From the NCBI GenBank assembly GCA_963790545.1, contig CAWBPA010000017.1, forward strand, positions 1,488,001 to 1,552,000: DNA of 64,000 bases, written 5' to 3'. Shown piece after piece: positions 36,838 through 46,160 of this stretch (position 1 is its first letter; each line of letters starts with the position of its first letter). Under the pieces are notes generated by a model. It had not been told where the DNA came from and did no database searches. It saw nothing but the letters and a program-made list of their open reading frames with translations. The position numbers were made by a program, and so were the translations under genes. This DNA comes from DATBJG01 sp963790545. Its GTDB lineage: Bacteria; Acidobacteriota; Vicinamibacteria; Vicinamibacterales; JAMQPK01.

Positions 36838-39800
36838 CGTGCGTTTCCAGCGGCTTCGTGCCGGACGGGTCCGCTCGCGATGAAGGCCGACACATAGTCC
36901 TCGATGCGTTCACGTGTGAGCTGCGAGGCGTGCCCGGCAATCGCCCACCAGTCGTCGTTGTACAGGGCGGAAACGTCGTCGAGATACTCCTGCATGGCGA
37001 TGCCCAGAACACCAGGAAACAGCGGCGCGGGAACGTTCAGCTCAAACAGAACCTCTGCCACCCGCAGATTGACATCCGGGACGCTGGATGCAAGCTGGCG
37101 CGTGGCATCGCGACCGGCGAGCATGTCCCAAGCCCCGGGATCTGGAAAACCCAAACAGTAGCAACCGCTCAACGGTTCCTGAGACATACCCCAGGCACGC
37201 ACGTCTTCCAACGCATCATTTTCGCGCAACCGGGCACCCAGCCAGAAGAGCTCCGCCAAAGAAAACAGACGTTCGAGGTGTTCGGGCTCATTGGCCGCGC
37301 TCCAGGCGCTCAAATGTCGTCGACCGTCGCCCATCCGCGCTTCGACCGCCAGCTCGTCGATGGCCATTGGATCGGCCGCGGCCGCCTTGAGACGTTCACG
37401 CCCTCTTACGAGCGCCGCCCCGATGAAGTCCCGGCGGGGGTTGGTCAACTCACGGGGATTCAGCAGTGCCAGCGTCTCGACGTACGTGCGTGCGTCGTTG
37501 GAGTTCAATCTTGGCGGGCCGGGAAGGCGGTCGACGGCAAGCCGCTGCAAGCGCTTGCCGGACATGGCCAGATCCAGGCCGAGCAACGATCCCGTATACG
37601 CCTCGCCTGCTATAGCGGTCGAGCCGAGGCGCGGCCGCAGCCACGCGGTGCGCCGCGCCAGCTCGCGAGAACCCACAGTTGATCCCACTCCAAATGTGTG
37701 GCGGTGCGAAACGTCGGCCCCTCCTCCCGGCGCGCGCTTCGGATCACCAAGAAGCGGCGCGTACGCGATGGCTACGAGCGTCTCACCCAGCAGGTAGTCC
37801 AGAAGTTCTCCGAGCGGCTTGGCTATTCGGACAACGCGTGGCAGATCCTCGGCCTTGGTGACCTTGTCCAGCCCTCTGATGACCTCGTCCAGGGTTTTCT
37901 TGAGTTGCGGTACAGCGTCAGGAGCATCGGGCCACGACCGTGTCGGGACAAGTCTGCCGGCATCGGCCCGCAAGGCGGACGTCCGCAATCTGAGCTGATC
38001 GAGCGCTTGAGGCTGCTCGGCCAGCGCATGGGCGTGCGCGAAGACCGCCAGCACGGCGTCGAGGCCATTCCCTCCCTGTTTCGCACGGATCGCTTTCATC
38101 TCACGGAGCGCAGGGCCGCGGTTCAGGCTGTACGTCTCTCCTTCCCACTCGAACGGCGTGACGATGCTGGCTCGGTCAGCGAGCGCGTCCAGCAAGCGAT
38201 CTTCCTTCGAGACTTCAGGACCGCTCGGCTGAGGCAGTGACGGGAGAAGGTGCAACTCGACCCATTGCGCCAACCGCCCCTCATACCCATCAGCCGTGAC
38301 GGGAAGCGCAATGAGCGACGTGACCAACCGATCGAGCGCACCCCGCTCGACCGAAGCGGTTCGAGCCAATCGTTCCAAAAGCGCAAAGGCCCCCTGAAAC
38401 TGAGACAACACAGGAACCGACTGCGCTGCGTCTTCCAGGCTTTCCAATGAAGACGCGCGGCGCGCGGTTTGTACATACACAGCGGGGTCATGGATGCCTA
38501 TTCGCTCGAGGGCGAGCAATGCAGCTGGAAATCGGACGAACCCGCGTAATCCTGTAAGGACATCCTGCAGCTCGAGCCGGCTCAGCCCTGCCGAAAACCC
38601 GCTGACCAAAAGCCAGCTGCACTATCCGACCATGCCGCTGTCCGGCCAGAAGGCCGCCCAATTGCTCGGCCAGCCATGCCGCATCAATCACCCCATCCTC
38701 GGCAGGATCTTTCTTATCCCGGGCGTCGACACTTGGAAGGTCAGCGCCGTCAAATGCCCGCGCCCACAACTTCCTGAACGTGGGCCCCTGAGGAATTCCT
38801 TGGGGGTCCACCGAAACAATCGCGAGGAGCGTGGCAGGATCGTACGGAGGGCGCGCAAACGGTGTCTTGTGGAGGTCCCACTCCGGATCGACGCCGACAA
38901 ACGTACGATACAACGCGCGAAACCGCTCGAGGCGGACACCGCGGTCTCTCAGCCAGAGTCCCAACGCGAATCGCCTGTGGGGTTCGTCCAGTCTGGCAAC
39001 GGCATCGAAGAAATACGCGAGGCGCCCCGAATCCCGGCCGAACAATGCGCGGCCGAATCCATCTGGACGCCCGACTTCTTCACCGACCAACGCCTGCCAC
39101 AGCTCAACCGCGTCGGGCCCACCGGGAATGATGACGCGGCCATCCAGGCCAACCTGAAAGACTCCGCCAAAGGCTCCTACGGGGCCGGCGACGTTCTCGT
39201 AGAAGTATCGAAGCAGGTCTGTGTTCTTCGTCAGGTACGCCAGCGTCGCAGGGGTCATCGACTGAAGGCCGTGATAGAGCAACGAAGCCCGGCGGTCGCG
39301 AATGATGCCGCTGAAGAGCGACCGTGGAGAAACGGTGCCTTCAAAAATCGTCCGTGACCAGGTGTCCGGTGCGAGGGGCAAAGGAAACGCTCCAAATTCC
39401 GGGACAAGAGACACTGTTTCGCCGGCGTTGATGCGTTGCTGCATAGCACCTGCGTCAATGCCCGTCCGGTACGAGTCGCTCCCGTAGGGACCGCAGCCTC
39501 GTTGCCCGTCTTGGCTTCCACGGAGTACGCGCGGTTTCGCTCCTGCAAGCGAAGTCCCACGCTCTCGAGTGCGTCCTCGAGTGCAATCCGCTCCGTCGCG
39601 CTCTTCGCCATTTCCAGATTCACCGCTCGCACCCCGTTGCGCGAGATCTGTCTTTCGACGAGATCGAGATCGAGCAGGACGCGCTCGAGCTCCGCTGTCT
39701 GCGATGGGACAATGTCGGGACGCGGGACTGAATGGAGGATCCGAATCGCGCGGGTCATGGCCATCGCGCGACCACGGTCGACGGGAATGTCCAGAATACG

Positions 39801-39905
39801 AAGAGCTGCGGACGGGACTTGCAGGTCATGCCATGCCGACTGCGCACCGGCGTGGGCGCTCGCGCTGACCAAGAGCGCCGAAACAATCGCAAGTCGCATC
39901 CACAT
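36834..39905 (-). CDS. Very large exported protein of unknown function, twice frame-broken
   Basis: One gene of about 1,023 residues, assembled from three overlapping frames. A signal peptide is at the start (AIVSALLVSASAHAGAQS). The frame breaks near 39485 (joining AAVPTG to YRTGIDAGAMQQRIN) and near 38600 (joining AFGQR to FSAGLSRLELQDVL); the two shifts compensate. It is mainly alpha-helical by composition, with no motif I can name. Blocks such as RRASLLYHGLQSMTP and GVFQVGLDGRVIIPGG recur in acidobacterial proteins of unknown role. Its stop overlaps the VWFA gene start, so a shared surface or periplasmic complex is plausible. Confidence 0.7.
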
Positions 39906-40116
39906 AGGCTGCCCAGCACGGGAAGGCGAGCGTCAGCCGAGACCTGGAGTGAGGATGGTCAATCTGACACAATTACGATGGCCGATCAATTGCGCAGAGG
40001 CCTCCGTTGGGTACAACGTCGAGGGTGCGGCCGCCGCACAGCTTTCGGACACATCGAACGGCCAATCGGTGTAACATCCACTTATCCTTGTGAACGGAAG
40101 TCGATCTGGAGGAAGT

Positions 40117-41604
40117 ATGAGAGAGCGAGCACTTTTCTGCGTGGTGCTGATGACGTTTCTTGCCTCGTCGTTCTCCTCCCCGACAATCGGGCAGGAAGGA
40201 CCTGGGGGCCGGCAGGGTGGTACGGGCGCCCCCGGAGGGCGGCAGGGTGGACCGCCACCGGTCCAGCTGCCGGAAGGCGCTGGCCGTGAGCAGGTGCAGG
40301 CCTCGTGCACGCGCTGCCATGGTCTCAACCTGGTTGCCAACTCGTGGGGCTACACCAAGGATGGGTGGCAGGATCGCATTGCCACCATGATGAAGCTGCC
40401 GGCGGCCGAGCTCGAAACCATTTCGTCGTATCTGGCCACGCACTACCCGATCAAGGACGTCCCGGGCGCGGTGCTGATCTCCGGTCCAGCCACTGTGACG
40501 ATCAAGGAGTGGATTGCTCCCACACTTGGCTCGCGGCCGCACGATTCGCACGCGGCGGCTGACGGGTCGATTTGGTGGACCGGCCAGTTCGCCGACAAGC
40601 TTGGACGTCTCGATCCGCGGACGGGGCAGATTCGCGAGTTCGAACTGCCGACCAAGAGCCAACCGCACGGTCTCGCGGAGGATCCCCAGGGGAACATCTG
40701 GTATACGGGCATTCAGAAGGGCGTGATCGGTCGGCTCGACCCCCGTACGGGGCAAGTCAAAGAGTATCCGCTCAACGAGCCGGGCACACGCGGCCCACAC
40801 ACGCCAATTATCGATGCGCGCAGCGGCAACCTGTTCTTCACGCTGCAGTCAGGACACGTCGGCCGGATTAACATGGCCAGCGGCGAGATGGTGATCAAGA
40901 AGACGCCAAGCGACAATACCTACCCCTACGGCATTCGCATCAACTCGCAGGGCGTGCCTTGGTACGTCGACTTCCGTGGGAACCGCATTGGGAGCGTCGA
41001 TCCGAAAACGATGGAAATCAAGGAGTATCCGCTGCCGCATGCGGACGCGCGGCCGCGCCGGCTGACCATCACAAAAGACGATGTGATCTGGTACACCGAT
41101 TTCCCACGTGGCACGCTCGGGCGGTTCGATCCGAAGACCGGTCAGGTCAAGGAATGGCCCTCACCAAGCGGCAAGGACTCCGAGCCCTACGCGATCACCC
41201 AGATTGGCGGCGTGATCTGGTACAGCGAGTCGGGGGTGAGGCCGAACACGATGGTGCGCTTCGATCCGCAGACGGAGAAATTTCAAACGTTCGCCATTCC
41301 GTCGGGCGGTGGCGTGCTTCGCCACTTTGAGTCCACCGCTCAAGGCAACATCGTCACTGCCAACAGCGGCGTCAACAAGATCGGGCTGGTTGAAATCGGA
41401 ACGCTCTCAGTCGAACCGGACGAACTGAGGACGCGTTACTCTGACAGCAGGCCTAAAGGCCTGCGCTACGGCAGTCGGACGGCAGGTCCAAAGGTTGCGC
41501 TACGGCAGTCGGACGGTCAAGGTCCAAAGGTTGCGCTACGGCAGTCGAACGGCAGGTCTAAAGGTTGCGCTACGGCAGAACGTACTGCGACAGAACGTAC
41601 GTAG
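40117..41604 (+). CDS. Cytochrome / Vgb-like beta-propeller protein with repeat-derived tail
   Basis: About 495 residues from ATG 40117, with GGAGGAAG upstream. After the signal peptide comes a Gly/Pro-rich stretch with duplicated GGRQGG blocks. A c-type haem motif CTRCHG (about 73) with helical segment and then a seven-bladed propeller of the virginiamycin B lyase type (GSIWWTGQFADKLGRLDPRTG; repeated PxGxIxxxDPxTGxxxEYP units). The natural end is probably near VNKIGLVEIG. The last ~58 residues are encoded by repeat family A tandem units, so the stop appears to have been lost or displaced by repeat growth. It may be a redox-linked lyase or sensor; substrate unknown. Confidence 0.8.
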   Translation: MRERALFCVVLMTFLASSFSSPTIGQEGPGGRQGGTGAPGGRQGGPPPVQLPEGAGREQVQASCTRCHGLNLVANSWGYTKDGWQDRIATMMKLPAAELETISSYLATHYPIKDVPGAVLISGPATVTIKEWIAPTLGSRPHDSHAAADGSIWWTGQFADKLGRLDPRTGQIREFELPTKSQPHGLAEDPQGNIWYTGIQKGVIGRLDPRTGQVKEYPLNEPGTRGPHTPIIDARSGNLFFTLQSGHVGRINMASGEMVIKKTPSDNTYPYGIRINSQGVPWYVDFRGNRIGSVDPKTMEIKEYPLPHADARPRRLTITKDDVIWYTDFPRGTLGRFDPKTGQVKEWPSPSGKDSEPYAITQIGGVIWYSESGVRPNTMVRFDPQTEKFQTFAIPSGGGVLRHFESTAQGNIVTANSGVNKIGLVEIGTLSVEPDELRTRYSDSRPKGLRYGSRTAGPKVALRQSDGQGPKVALRQSNGRSKGCATAERTATERT

Positions 41605-41626
41605 CGCAGGCCTTTAGGCCTGCCGT
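41449..41626. repeat. Tandem array of repeat family A units, partly coding
   Basis: About four units of 34-37 bases, each containing a GGTCTAAAGG- or GGCCTAAAGG-like core followed by TTGCGCTACGGCAG or CTGCGCTACGGCAG. The array ends with an inverted copy (GTAGCGCAGGCCTTTAGGCC). The direct units lie inside the 3' end of the upstream gene; the final inverted copy follows its stop. The 5' most unit and this inverted copy could form a long hairpin. Confidence 0.85.
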
Positions 41627-41631
41627 TCCAC

Positions 41632-42927
41632 CTACTTCCACGCCGAGTACACGTGCTTACCTACCAGGTAGGCGGGATTGGCTCCCTTCCGGGGACTGAA
41701 CTTCTGCACGCCGCCACGACCCACCGCCGCGAGATACAGGTTTTGCTCCTGGTCTACGCTGATGCCGTGCACACCAAAGAGCGCGCCCGGCCACGACCCT
41801 AAACCGCCCCAGGCATAGATGAGCCGACCCTCGCGGTCGAGCTGCGCAAGCTGTTGGGTGACCTGGTCGAACACCCACACACGCCGGTCGGCGTCGATGT
41901 GCACGAAGTGCAGGTCGAGACCGGTCGGCCCCGGCTGCATCGACCACATGCGGATGAATTTTCCATTCTCGTCGAACACCTGGATGCGCCGGTTGCCCCG
42001 GTCGTTCACGTACACCTCGCGCGTGCCGGGATCGACCGCCACGCCGTGCACGTTGTTGAAATAGCTCGGACGCGTCTCCTTACCCTGCTCGCCACGCTCG
42101 CCCCAGGCGGTGACGTACTTGCCGTCCTTGTCGAACTTCACCACACGAGTATTGGCATATCCATCCGCCACATAGAAGCTGCCGTCGGGCTGGAATGCCA
42201 TGAACGTCGGGCGATAGAAGTGCTTGTCATCGGAGGCATGGACGTTCGGCTCGCCAATTGTCTGTACCAACTTCTTGCCGTCGTTGGTGAACTTGAAGAC
42301 AGCATGGCGGTAGTCGTCCACGACCCAGACGTGCTTCTGTGGATCGTAGGGGCTGATGTAGACCGAATGCGGCCGGCGCAGCATCTTGTCCCACTGCTTC
42401 CAACTCTCGATGATCTCGCCGTTGCGGTTGATGACGACGATGCAGTTCTCCCACAGGAAGTCGACACCGTTCTTGCCCCGGTCGGAATCGTCACCCACCT
42501 TGCCGTTGACTTCCAGCGCACCAGGAGGGCTGGCGCTCGTGGCATTCCGCCACATTCCCGCGACCGGGAACACGAGGTTCGGCCCAATCTGCGGCAGAGG
42601 CGTTCCGCCGCGGCCAGTCGGCTGTGGCAGCACCGGCAGCTGACCGCGCTGAATGTAGTAGACCCGATCCGGGCTCTCCGCAAACACGCCCTGGCCGGCG
42701 CCAAACGTCCACTTCTCGTTGCCCGGCAACGTGTTCAGGTCCTTGGGCCAGCCTGGCACGACCTCGTACGGCCCGGTCGGGTCCAACGTGCCGATGGCGC
42801 CAGGGACAGCGGCCACACCGCTTGTGCCGCGAGTTTGTGCCTCGACAAGGAAGAACGGCTGAGTAGCAAGGTAGGCGAACGAAATGGCCGCAACAAAAAC
42901 CGCAATAACCATCCAACGCTGACGCAT
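41632..42927 (-). CDS. Exported NHL-repeat (peptidyl-glycine lyase-like) beta-propeller
   Basis: 431 residues. A signal-anchor (VIAVFVAAISFAYLATQPFF) precedes a six-bladed NHL propeller with repeated blade motifs (RRPHSVYISPYD, FYVADGYANTRVVKFDKDGKY, EVYVNDRGNRRIQVFDENGKF, GVHGISVDQEQNLYLA). The order is that of peptidyl-alpha-hydroxyglycine lyase-like proteins of soil bacteria. Ligands and reaction unknown. It ends 6 bases from the repeat array, and is the third gene of a minus-strand run headed by the DUF6152 gene. Confidence 0.82.
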   Translation of the reverse strand: MRQRWMVIAVFVAAISFAYLATQPFFLVEAQTRGTSGVAAVPGAIGTLDPTGPYEVVPGWPKDLNTLPGNEKWTFGAGQGVFAESPDRVYYIQRGQLPVLPQPTGRGGTPLPQIGPNLVFPVAGMWRNATSASPPGALEVNGKVGDDSDRGKNGVDFLWENCIVVINRNGEIIESWKQWDKMLRRPHSVYISPYDPQKHVWVVDDYRHAVFKFTNDGKKLVQTIGEPNVHASDDKHFYRPTFMAFQPDGSFYVADGYANTRVVKFDKDGKYVTAWGERGEQGKETRPSYFNNVHGVAVDPGTREVYVNDRGNRRIQVFDENGKFIRMWSMQPGPTGLDLHFVHIDADRRVWVFDQVTQQLAQLDREGRLIYAWGGLGSWPGALFGVHGISVDQEQNLYLAAVGRGGVQKFSPRKGANPAYLVGKHVYSAWK

Positions 42928-42960
42928 CGAATCCTCCTCCCCTGCTTTCGGTGCCGGGAC

Positions 42961-43839
42961 TCACTTCTCCGCTTTGTACTGAGCCGCCACGGCCTGCGCC
43001 TCCGAGGCCGAGTTCATCATCTCCATCAGATCCGTGGTCATAGGAATCTGGACGAACGGCAACTTATCGAGTGCGACCCACGGCTTCGTATAGGCCAGTG
43101 GGTCGTCAAGCGTGACCGTCAGCTCCAGGCGCTTTTCGCTGATGCGATGCCAGCGTTCCTCGACGCGCAACTGATTGCTGTGCGGATTGCCGGCGTTGTC
43201 GAGCCACGTGCGTTCGTCCGTCCCGTTGGAACTGATCACAAAAGTGAAGTCGTCCTCCCACCGGCCAACCGAATAGCCGTACCACCGCGGGTCCGGATCC
43301 TTGGGTAGTTGGCGGCCGTCGGTCCAGATCGCGCGCCAGCGTCTCTCCCACATGAAGAGCGCGAGCACGGAGTGGGGGGTGTGCATGAACTGCACCTGCC
43401 GCAACTCGAACAGCAGTTGGCGGGGATAGCCGCCGGGATCGCCCATGGTCGAGAGCGGATCATTGATCTGGTCGGCCGGCACCTGACGGATGCCGTCTCC
43501 CGCCTTGTGCGTCTCACCTTTCTTTCGTCCCCAGTCGGTGAGCGGCGATGGCGTGCCCCGCGCGCCACGCGGGCCGATGCCGCCACGAGCAGGATCCCAG
43601 ATCCCCGTGAGATCGCGACGCGGAGCCGGACCATCGGGTTCGACATTCGTCGGAAGCCCGCGCAGTCCGGGGTTGCTCCAAGTCTCCCATTTCACCTGTG
43701 AGAGCGGGGGCGGAGGAGGCCCGCCGCGTCCGGGCGGTCCGGGTGGTGCTCCCTGACCCGCAGGCGCCTGTGCGCGAGTCAGCACGGACACGATCAGCAG
43801 AGCGATCGTCGCGCCAATGACGAGGAAAATTTTGCGCAT
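42961..43839 (-). CDS. Exported protein of unknown function, partner of DUF6152 (module 1)
   Basis: 292 residues from ATG 43839. Signal peptide (LVIGATIALLIVSVLTRAQ) then a Pro/Gly-rich linker (PPGPPGRGGPPPPP). The globular part has FELRQVQFMHTPHSVLALF, RAIWTDGRQLP, DERTWLDN, VEERWHRI and DDPLAYTKPW. These blocks line up with the protein at 44981 (VRWIYTDGKGHRP, then VERYERVG and DPEAF), so the two are distant paralogues. It follows the DUF6152 gene by 18 bases and so is likely cotranscribed. Confidence 0.65.
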   Translation of the reverse strand: MRKIFLVIGATIALLIVSVLTRAQAPAGQGAPPGPPGRGGPPPPPLSQVKWETWSNPGLRGLPTNVEPDGPAPRRDLTGIWDPARGGIGPRGARGTPSPLTDWGRKKGETHKAGDGIRQVPADQINDPLSTMGDPGGYPRQLLFELRQVQFMHTPHSVLALFMWERRWRAIWTDGRQLPKDPDPRWYGYSVGRWEDDFTFVISSNGTDERTWLDNAGNPHSNQLRVEERWHRISEKRLELTVTLDDPLAYTKPWVALDKLPFVQIPMTTDLMEMMNSASEAQAVAAQYKAEK

Positions 43840-43857
43840 GGTCATGATCCTTGCTGG

Positions 43858-44232
43858 CTACTGCGGGAGCTTCTGGCCATTTGCCAGCTCCACACTCCTG
43901 AGACGCCCGACAGGGGCCCCGCTCTTCACCGGTGTGACGCTGACCGTGACTTCGTCGCCGGGCTTGAACGAGTTTCGCCTGTACCCGGCGCCTGTGATGT
44001 CGGTGGGATTTCCCAGTTCAAGATTCCACGTGCGTAAGGTTCCCGTCTCGTCCTTGGCGCTGACCTTCAAGAAGCAGTGGGGGTTCGCCCACAACCACTC
44101 CGTGACCGTTCCCTTCAAGGTGAGCACTTTCTCGTTGTCGAAACTGGCCGCACCGTGATGCGCAACCGCCGATAGCGACAGCAGAAGGCACGCCCCGACA
44201 GTCAGCAGCGCCGCACAAACCTTCTTCGTCAT
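43858..44232 (-). CDS. DUF6152 family exported protein (module 1)
   Basis: 124 residues with a signal peptide (ACLLLSLSAVA) whose predicted cleavage exposes a mature His-His N-terminus (HHGAASFD). The mature domain of about 100 residues is a small beta-barrel: VLTLKGTVTEWLWANPHCFL, a NPH motif, and ending GRLRSVELANGQ. An N-terminal His after cleavage is the arrangement that allows copper binding by a histidine brace, so metal binding is a hypothesis. It heads a run with the proteins at 42961 and 41632, and is divergent from its paralogue at 44544. Confidence 0.85.
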   Translation of the reverse strand: MTKKVCAALLTVGACLLLSLSAVAHHGAASFDNEKVLTLKGTVTEWLWANPHCFLKVSAKDETGTLRTWNLELGNPTDITGAGYRRNSFKPGDEVTVSVTPVKSGAPVGRLRSVELANGQKLPQ

Positions 44233-44543
44233 ATAACCCCCCGCGTGGCAGCCTGAACTACGCCGCCTCTTGCAACCTCGACAAACTTAGGGAATGCCTG
44301 CGCACCTGTCAAGGCTGTTGGCATTGTGCTGCCATTATGCCGATTTGGTCGCCTGCGCGGTCGGAATACTGAGCGTCACCCCGCAGCCCGGGATGCGCGG
44401 CCGGCCTCAACCCGATTGATGCGCTTCACCATGAATAACCGGCGAGGTGCCCTGTTTTCCCGCAGTACGCCTTCGGATTAACATCTAGCTGCTACCTGCC
44501 GAAGTACGCAGGTCGACCTGCAATCTGATTTAGGAGTAGAGCT
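44233..44543. promoter_or_regulatory. Divergent promoter region between the two DUF6152 modules
   Basis: 311 bases separate the two divergent modules and should contain both promoters. I cannot define -35/-10 elements with confidence. A copy of repeat family C lies at 44400-44455 and is listed separately. Confidence 0.4.
44400..44455. repeat. Repeat family C copy
   Basis: The block GCCGGCCTCAACCCGAT followed by GCG.TTCACCA.GAAT.ACC recurs at about 47162-47204 with the same spacing. In both places it lies in an intergenic gap. Confidence 0.65.
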
Positions 44544-44915
44544 ATGAAGCAGCTCCCACGTCTCGTATGCGTCATCGCCGGACTGTTGTTGGCGAGCAAC
44601 GGGCCGGCGCTCGGCCATCATTCCCACTCGATGTTCGATACGACGAAGGAAGTGACGGTTACGGGTACCGTGACGAGCGTCTCGTATAGAAATCCGCACG
44701 TGTTCTTGTACCTGGATGTGAAGGAAGAGGACGGGAAAGTCATAAATTGGGCGGTCGAGATGTCAAACATTGCCAACATGCAGAGGAGGGGAATCTATCG
44801 CGCGACCTTCAAGGTCGGCGACGTGGTCACCGTCAAGGTCAATCCGCTCAGGGACGGCCGTCGGGGCGGCAACTACACGTCAATCACCGCGGCCGATGGC
44901 AAGACATACGAATGA
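44544..44915 (+). CDS. DUF6152 family exported protein (module 2)
   Basis: 123 residues. The signal peptide (VIAGLLLASNGPALG) again would leave a mature N-terminus starting HHSHSMFD. The domain retains GTVTSVSYRNPHVFLY (NPH motif) and ends with TSITAADGKTYE. RBS-like GGAG stands upstream (TTTAGGAGTAGAGCT before the ATG). It is paralogous to the protein at 43858 and followed by a paralogue of that protein's partner, so the two-gene arrangement is duplicated and inverted. Confidence 0.85.
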   Translation: MKQLPRLVCVIAGLLLASNGPALGHHSHSMFDTTKEVTVTGTVTSVSYRNPHVFLYLDVKEEDGKVINWAVEMSNIANMQRRGIYRATFKVGDVVTVKVNPLRDGRRGGNYTSITAADGKTYE

Positions 44916-44980
44916 CCGCAGGTTCAACAAGGAATTCCTGCGCCCGGAAACGGCGCAGCAACCGCGCGATGAGGCCCGGC

Positions 44981-46051
44981 ATGGCACATGTAACACACGG
45001 CGGACGACAAGTCGCGATCGCGCTCGTCATCCTCGGCTTGACGTCCGGAGCGACCGCGGTCGCTCAGACCACATTGTTCAGCACCGAGGACTACCGTCGG
45101 GACCGTGAGCGCTGGACCGACCCGGCGTACTTCCTCTTCAACACGGCCCGTGAGCTCTCGGACATGCAGGTCGACAATCGCTTCGGCCAAAAAGGGGCTG
45201 GCGTCGACAAACACGACATCAAGAGCTCGTTTCCATTCAAGACGTCCTGGGAACATTACCAGGCGTGGCTCACGCGGGCGAACGGCGGGACGAAGCATAC
45301 GCTGGCAACATTGCCGGATTGGGATGGCGTCTGGGGCGGTGGGGGAAGCTGGCTCACCGGCAACGACATCCAGGCCAGTACCGTCGCGGCGGCGCTGACG
45401 CCCGAGTACCGCGAGTACTATGTCCAGCAGGTCAAAGCCGAAGCAGAAGGACGTCACTGGTGGGCCGCCGCGTTCTGCCTCCCGGACGGCTTCGCACGCG
45501 ACGTGTGGCGCAGCCCGAAGCAGTTCGTGATTCGGCCGGGTCAGGTGATGGTGCTCACAGACTCGCTGGTCGCGACGCAGGTTCGATGGATCTACACCGA
45601 CGGCAAAGGGCACCGGCCCGAGGAGCAACAGTTTCCGCAATGGTTGGGCGAGTCGATCGGCTTCTGGGATGGCAACGCGCTGGTCATCCACACCAATCAG
45701 ATCAGGCGATGGAACACGACCCATGTGATGTTCGAGTGGAGCGACCGGTTGACGGCTGTCGAGCGTTACGAGCGTGTCGGGAACGAACTCCTCGGCGAGG
45801 TCACGTTATACGATCCGGAGGCATTCCTGCATCCATTGCATGCCCGTCTTCGCTTCACGCTGAACACGACCGGCGACCGGATGGTCTTCAGCACCTGCAC
45901 TGACACGAACGGGCCGTCGAGCAACATCTTCGTCCGGCCGGATGGCGTTGTCGACGAGCGTGTGCCGGGCGATCCCGGCTACTGGGACCCGACCGATCCA
46001 CGGCCGTGGGCGAAGCACTACGCAATCGGCGAGCGTCGGCAGAGTCGTTGA
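44981..46051 (+). CDS. Exported protein of unknown function, partner of DUF6152 (module 2)
   Basis: About 356 residues from ATG 44981, which has GAGG 6 bases upstream; ATG 44912, overlapping the DUF6152 stop as ATGA, and ATG 44969 are alternatives. Signal peptide VAIALVILGLTSGATAVAQ. Conserved blocks include PDWDGVWGGGGSWL, VRWIYTDGKGH, WDGNALVIHTNQI, VERYERVGNELLGEV and PWAKHYAIGE. The TDGK/R, ER and DP blocks match the protein at 42961. Function unknown; by context it works with the DUF6152 protein. Confidence 0.7.
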   Translation: MAHVTHGGRQVAIALVILGLTSGATAVAQTTLFSTEDYRRDRERWTDPAYFLFNTARELSDMQVDNRFGQKGAGVDKHDIKSSFPFKTSWEHYQAWLTRANGGTKHTLATLPDWDGVWGGGGSWLTGNDIQASTVAAALTPEYREYYVQQVKAEAEGRHWWAAAFCLPDGFARDVWRSPKQFVIRPGQVMVLTDSLVATQVRWIYTDGKGHRPEEQQFPQWLGESIGFWDGNALVIHTNQIRRWNTTHVMFEWSDRLTAVERYERVGNELLGEVTLYDPEAFLHPLHARLRFTLNTTGDRMVFSTCTDTNGPSSNIFVRPDGVVDERVPGDPGYWDPTDPRPWAKHYAIGERRQSR

Positions 46052-46160
46052 GATGTTTGGACACCGACGCCTGCCCTCTGACCAAGCGAAGCTTCCCATA
46101 TGATGAGTGACCTCGTGCCGCTCAACGTCAGGTGCTGACGGAATTTACGGAGTGGGGTAT

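Noticed and set aside
41449..41626. Possible CRISPR array or tRNA-like repeat
   Set aside because: Units of 34-37 bases repeat end to end without spacers and belong to the dispersed palindromic family.
41854..43308. 484-residue open frame on the plus strand opposite the NHL protein
   Set aside because: Shadow of the minus-strand propeller genes; composition is unlike a real protein.
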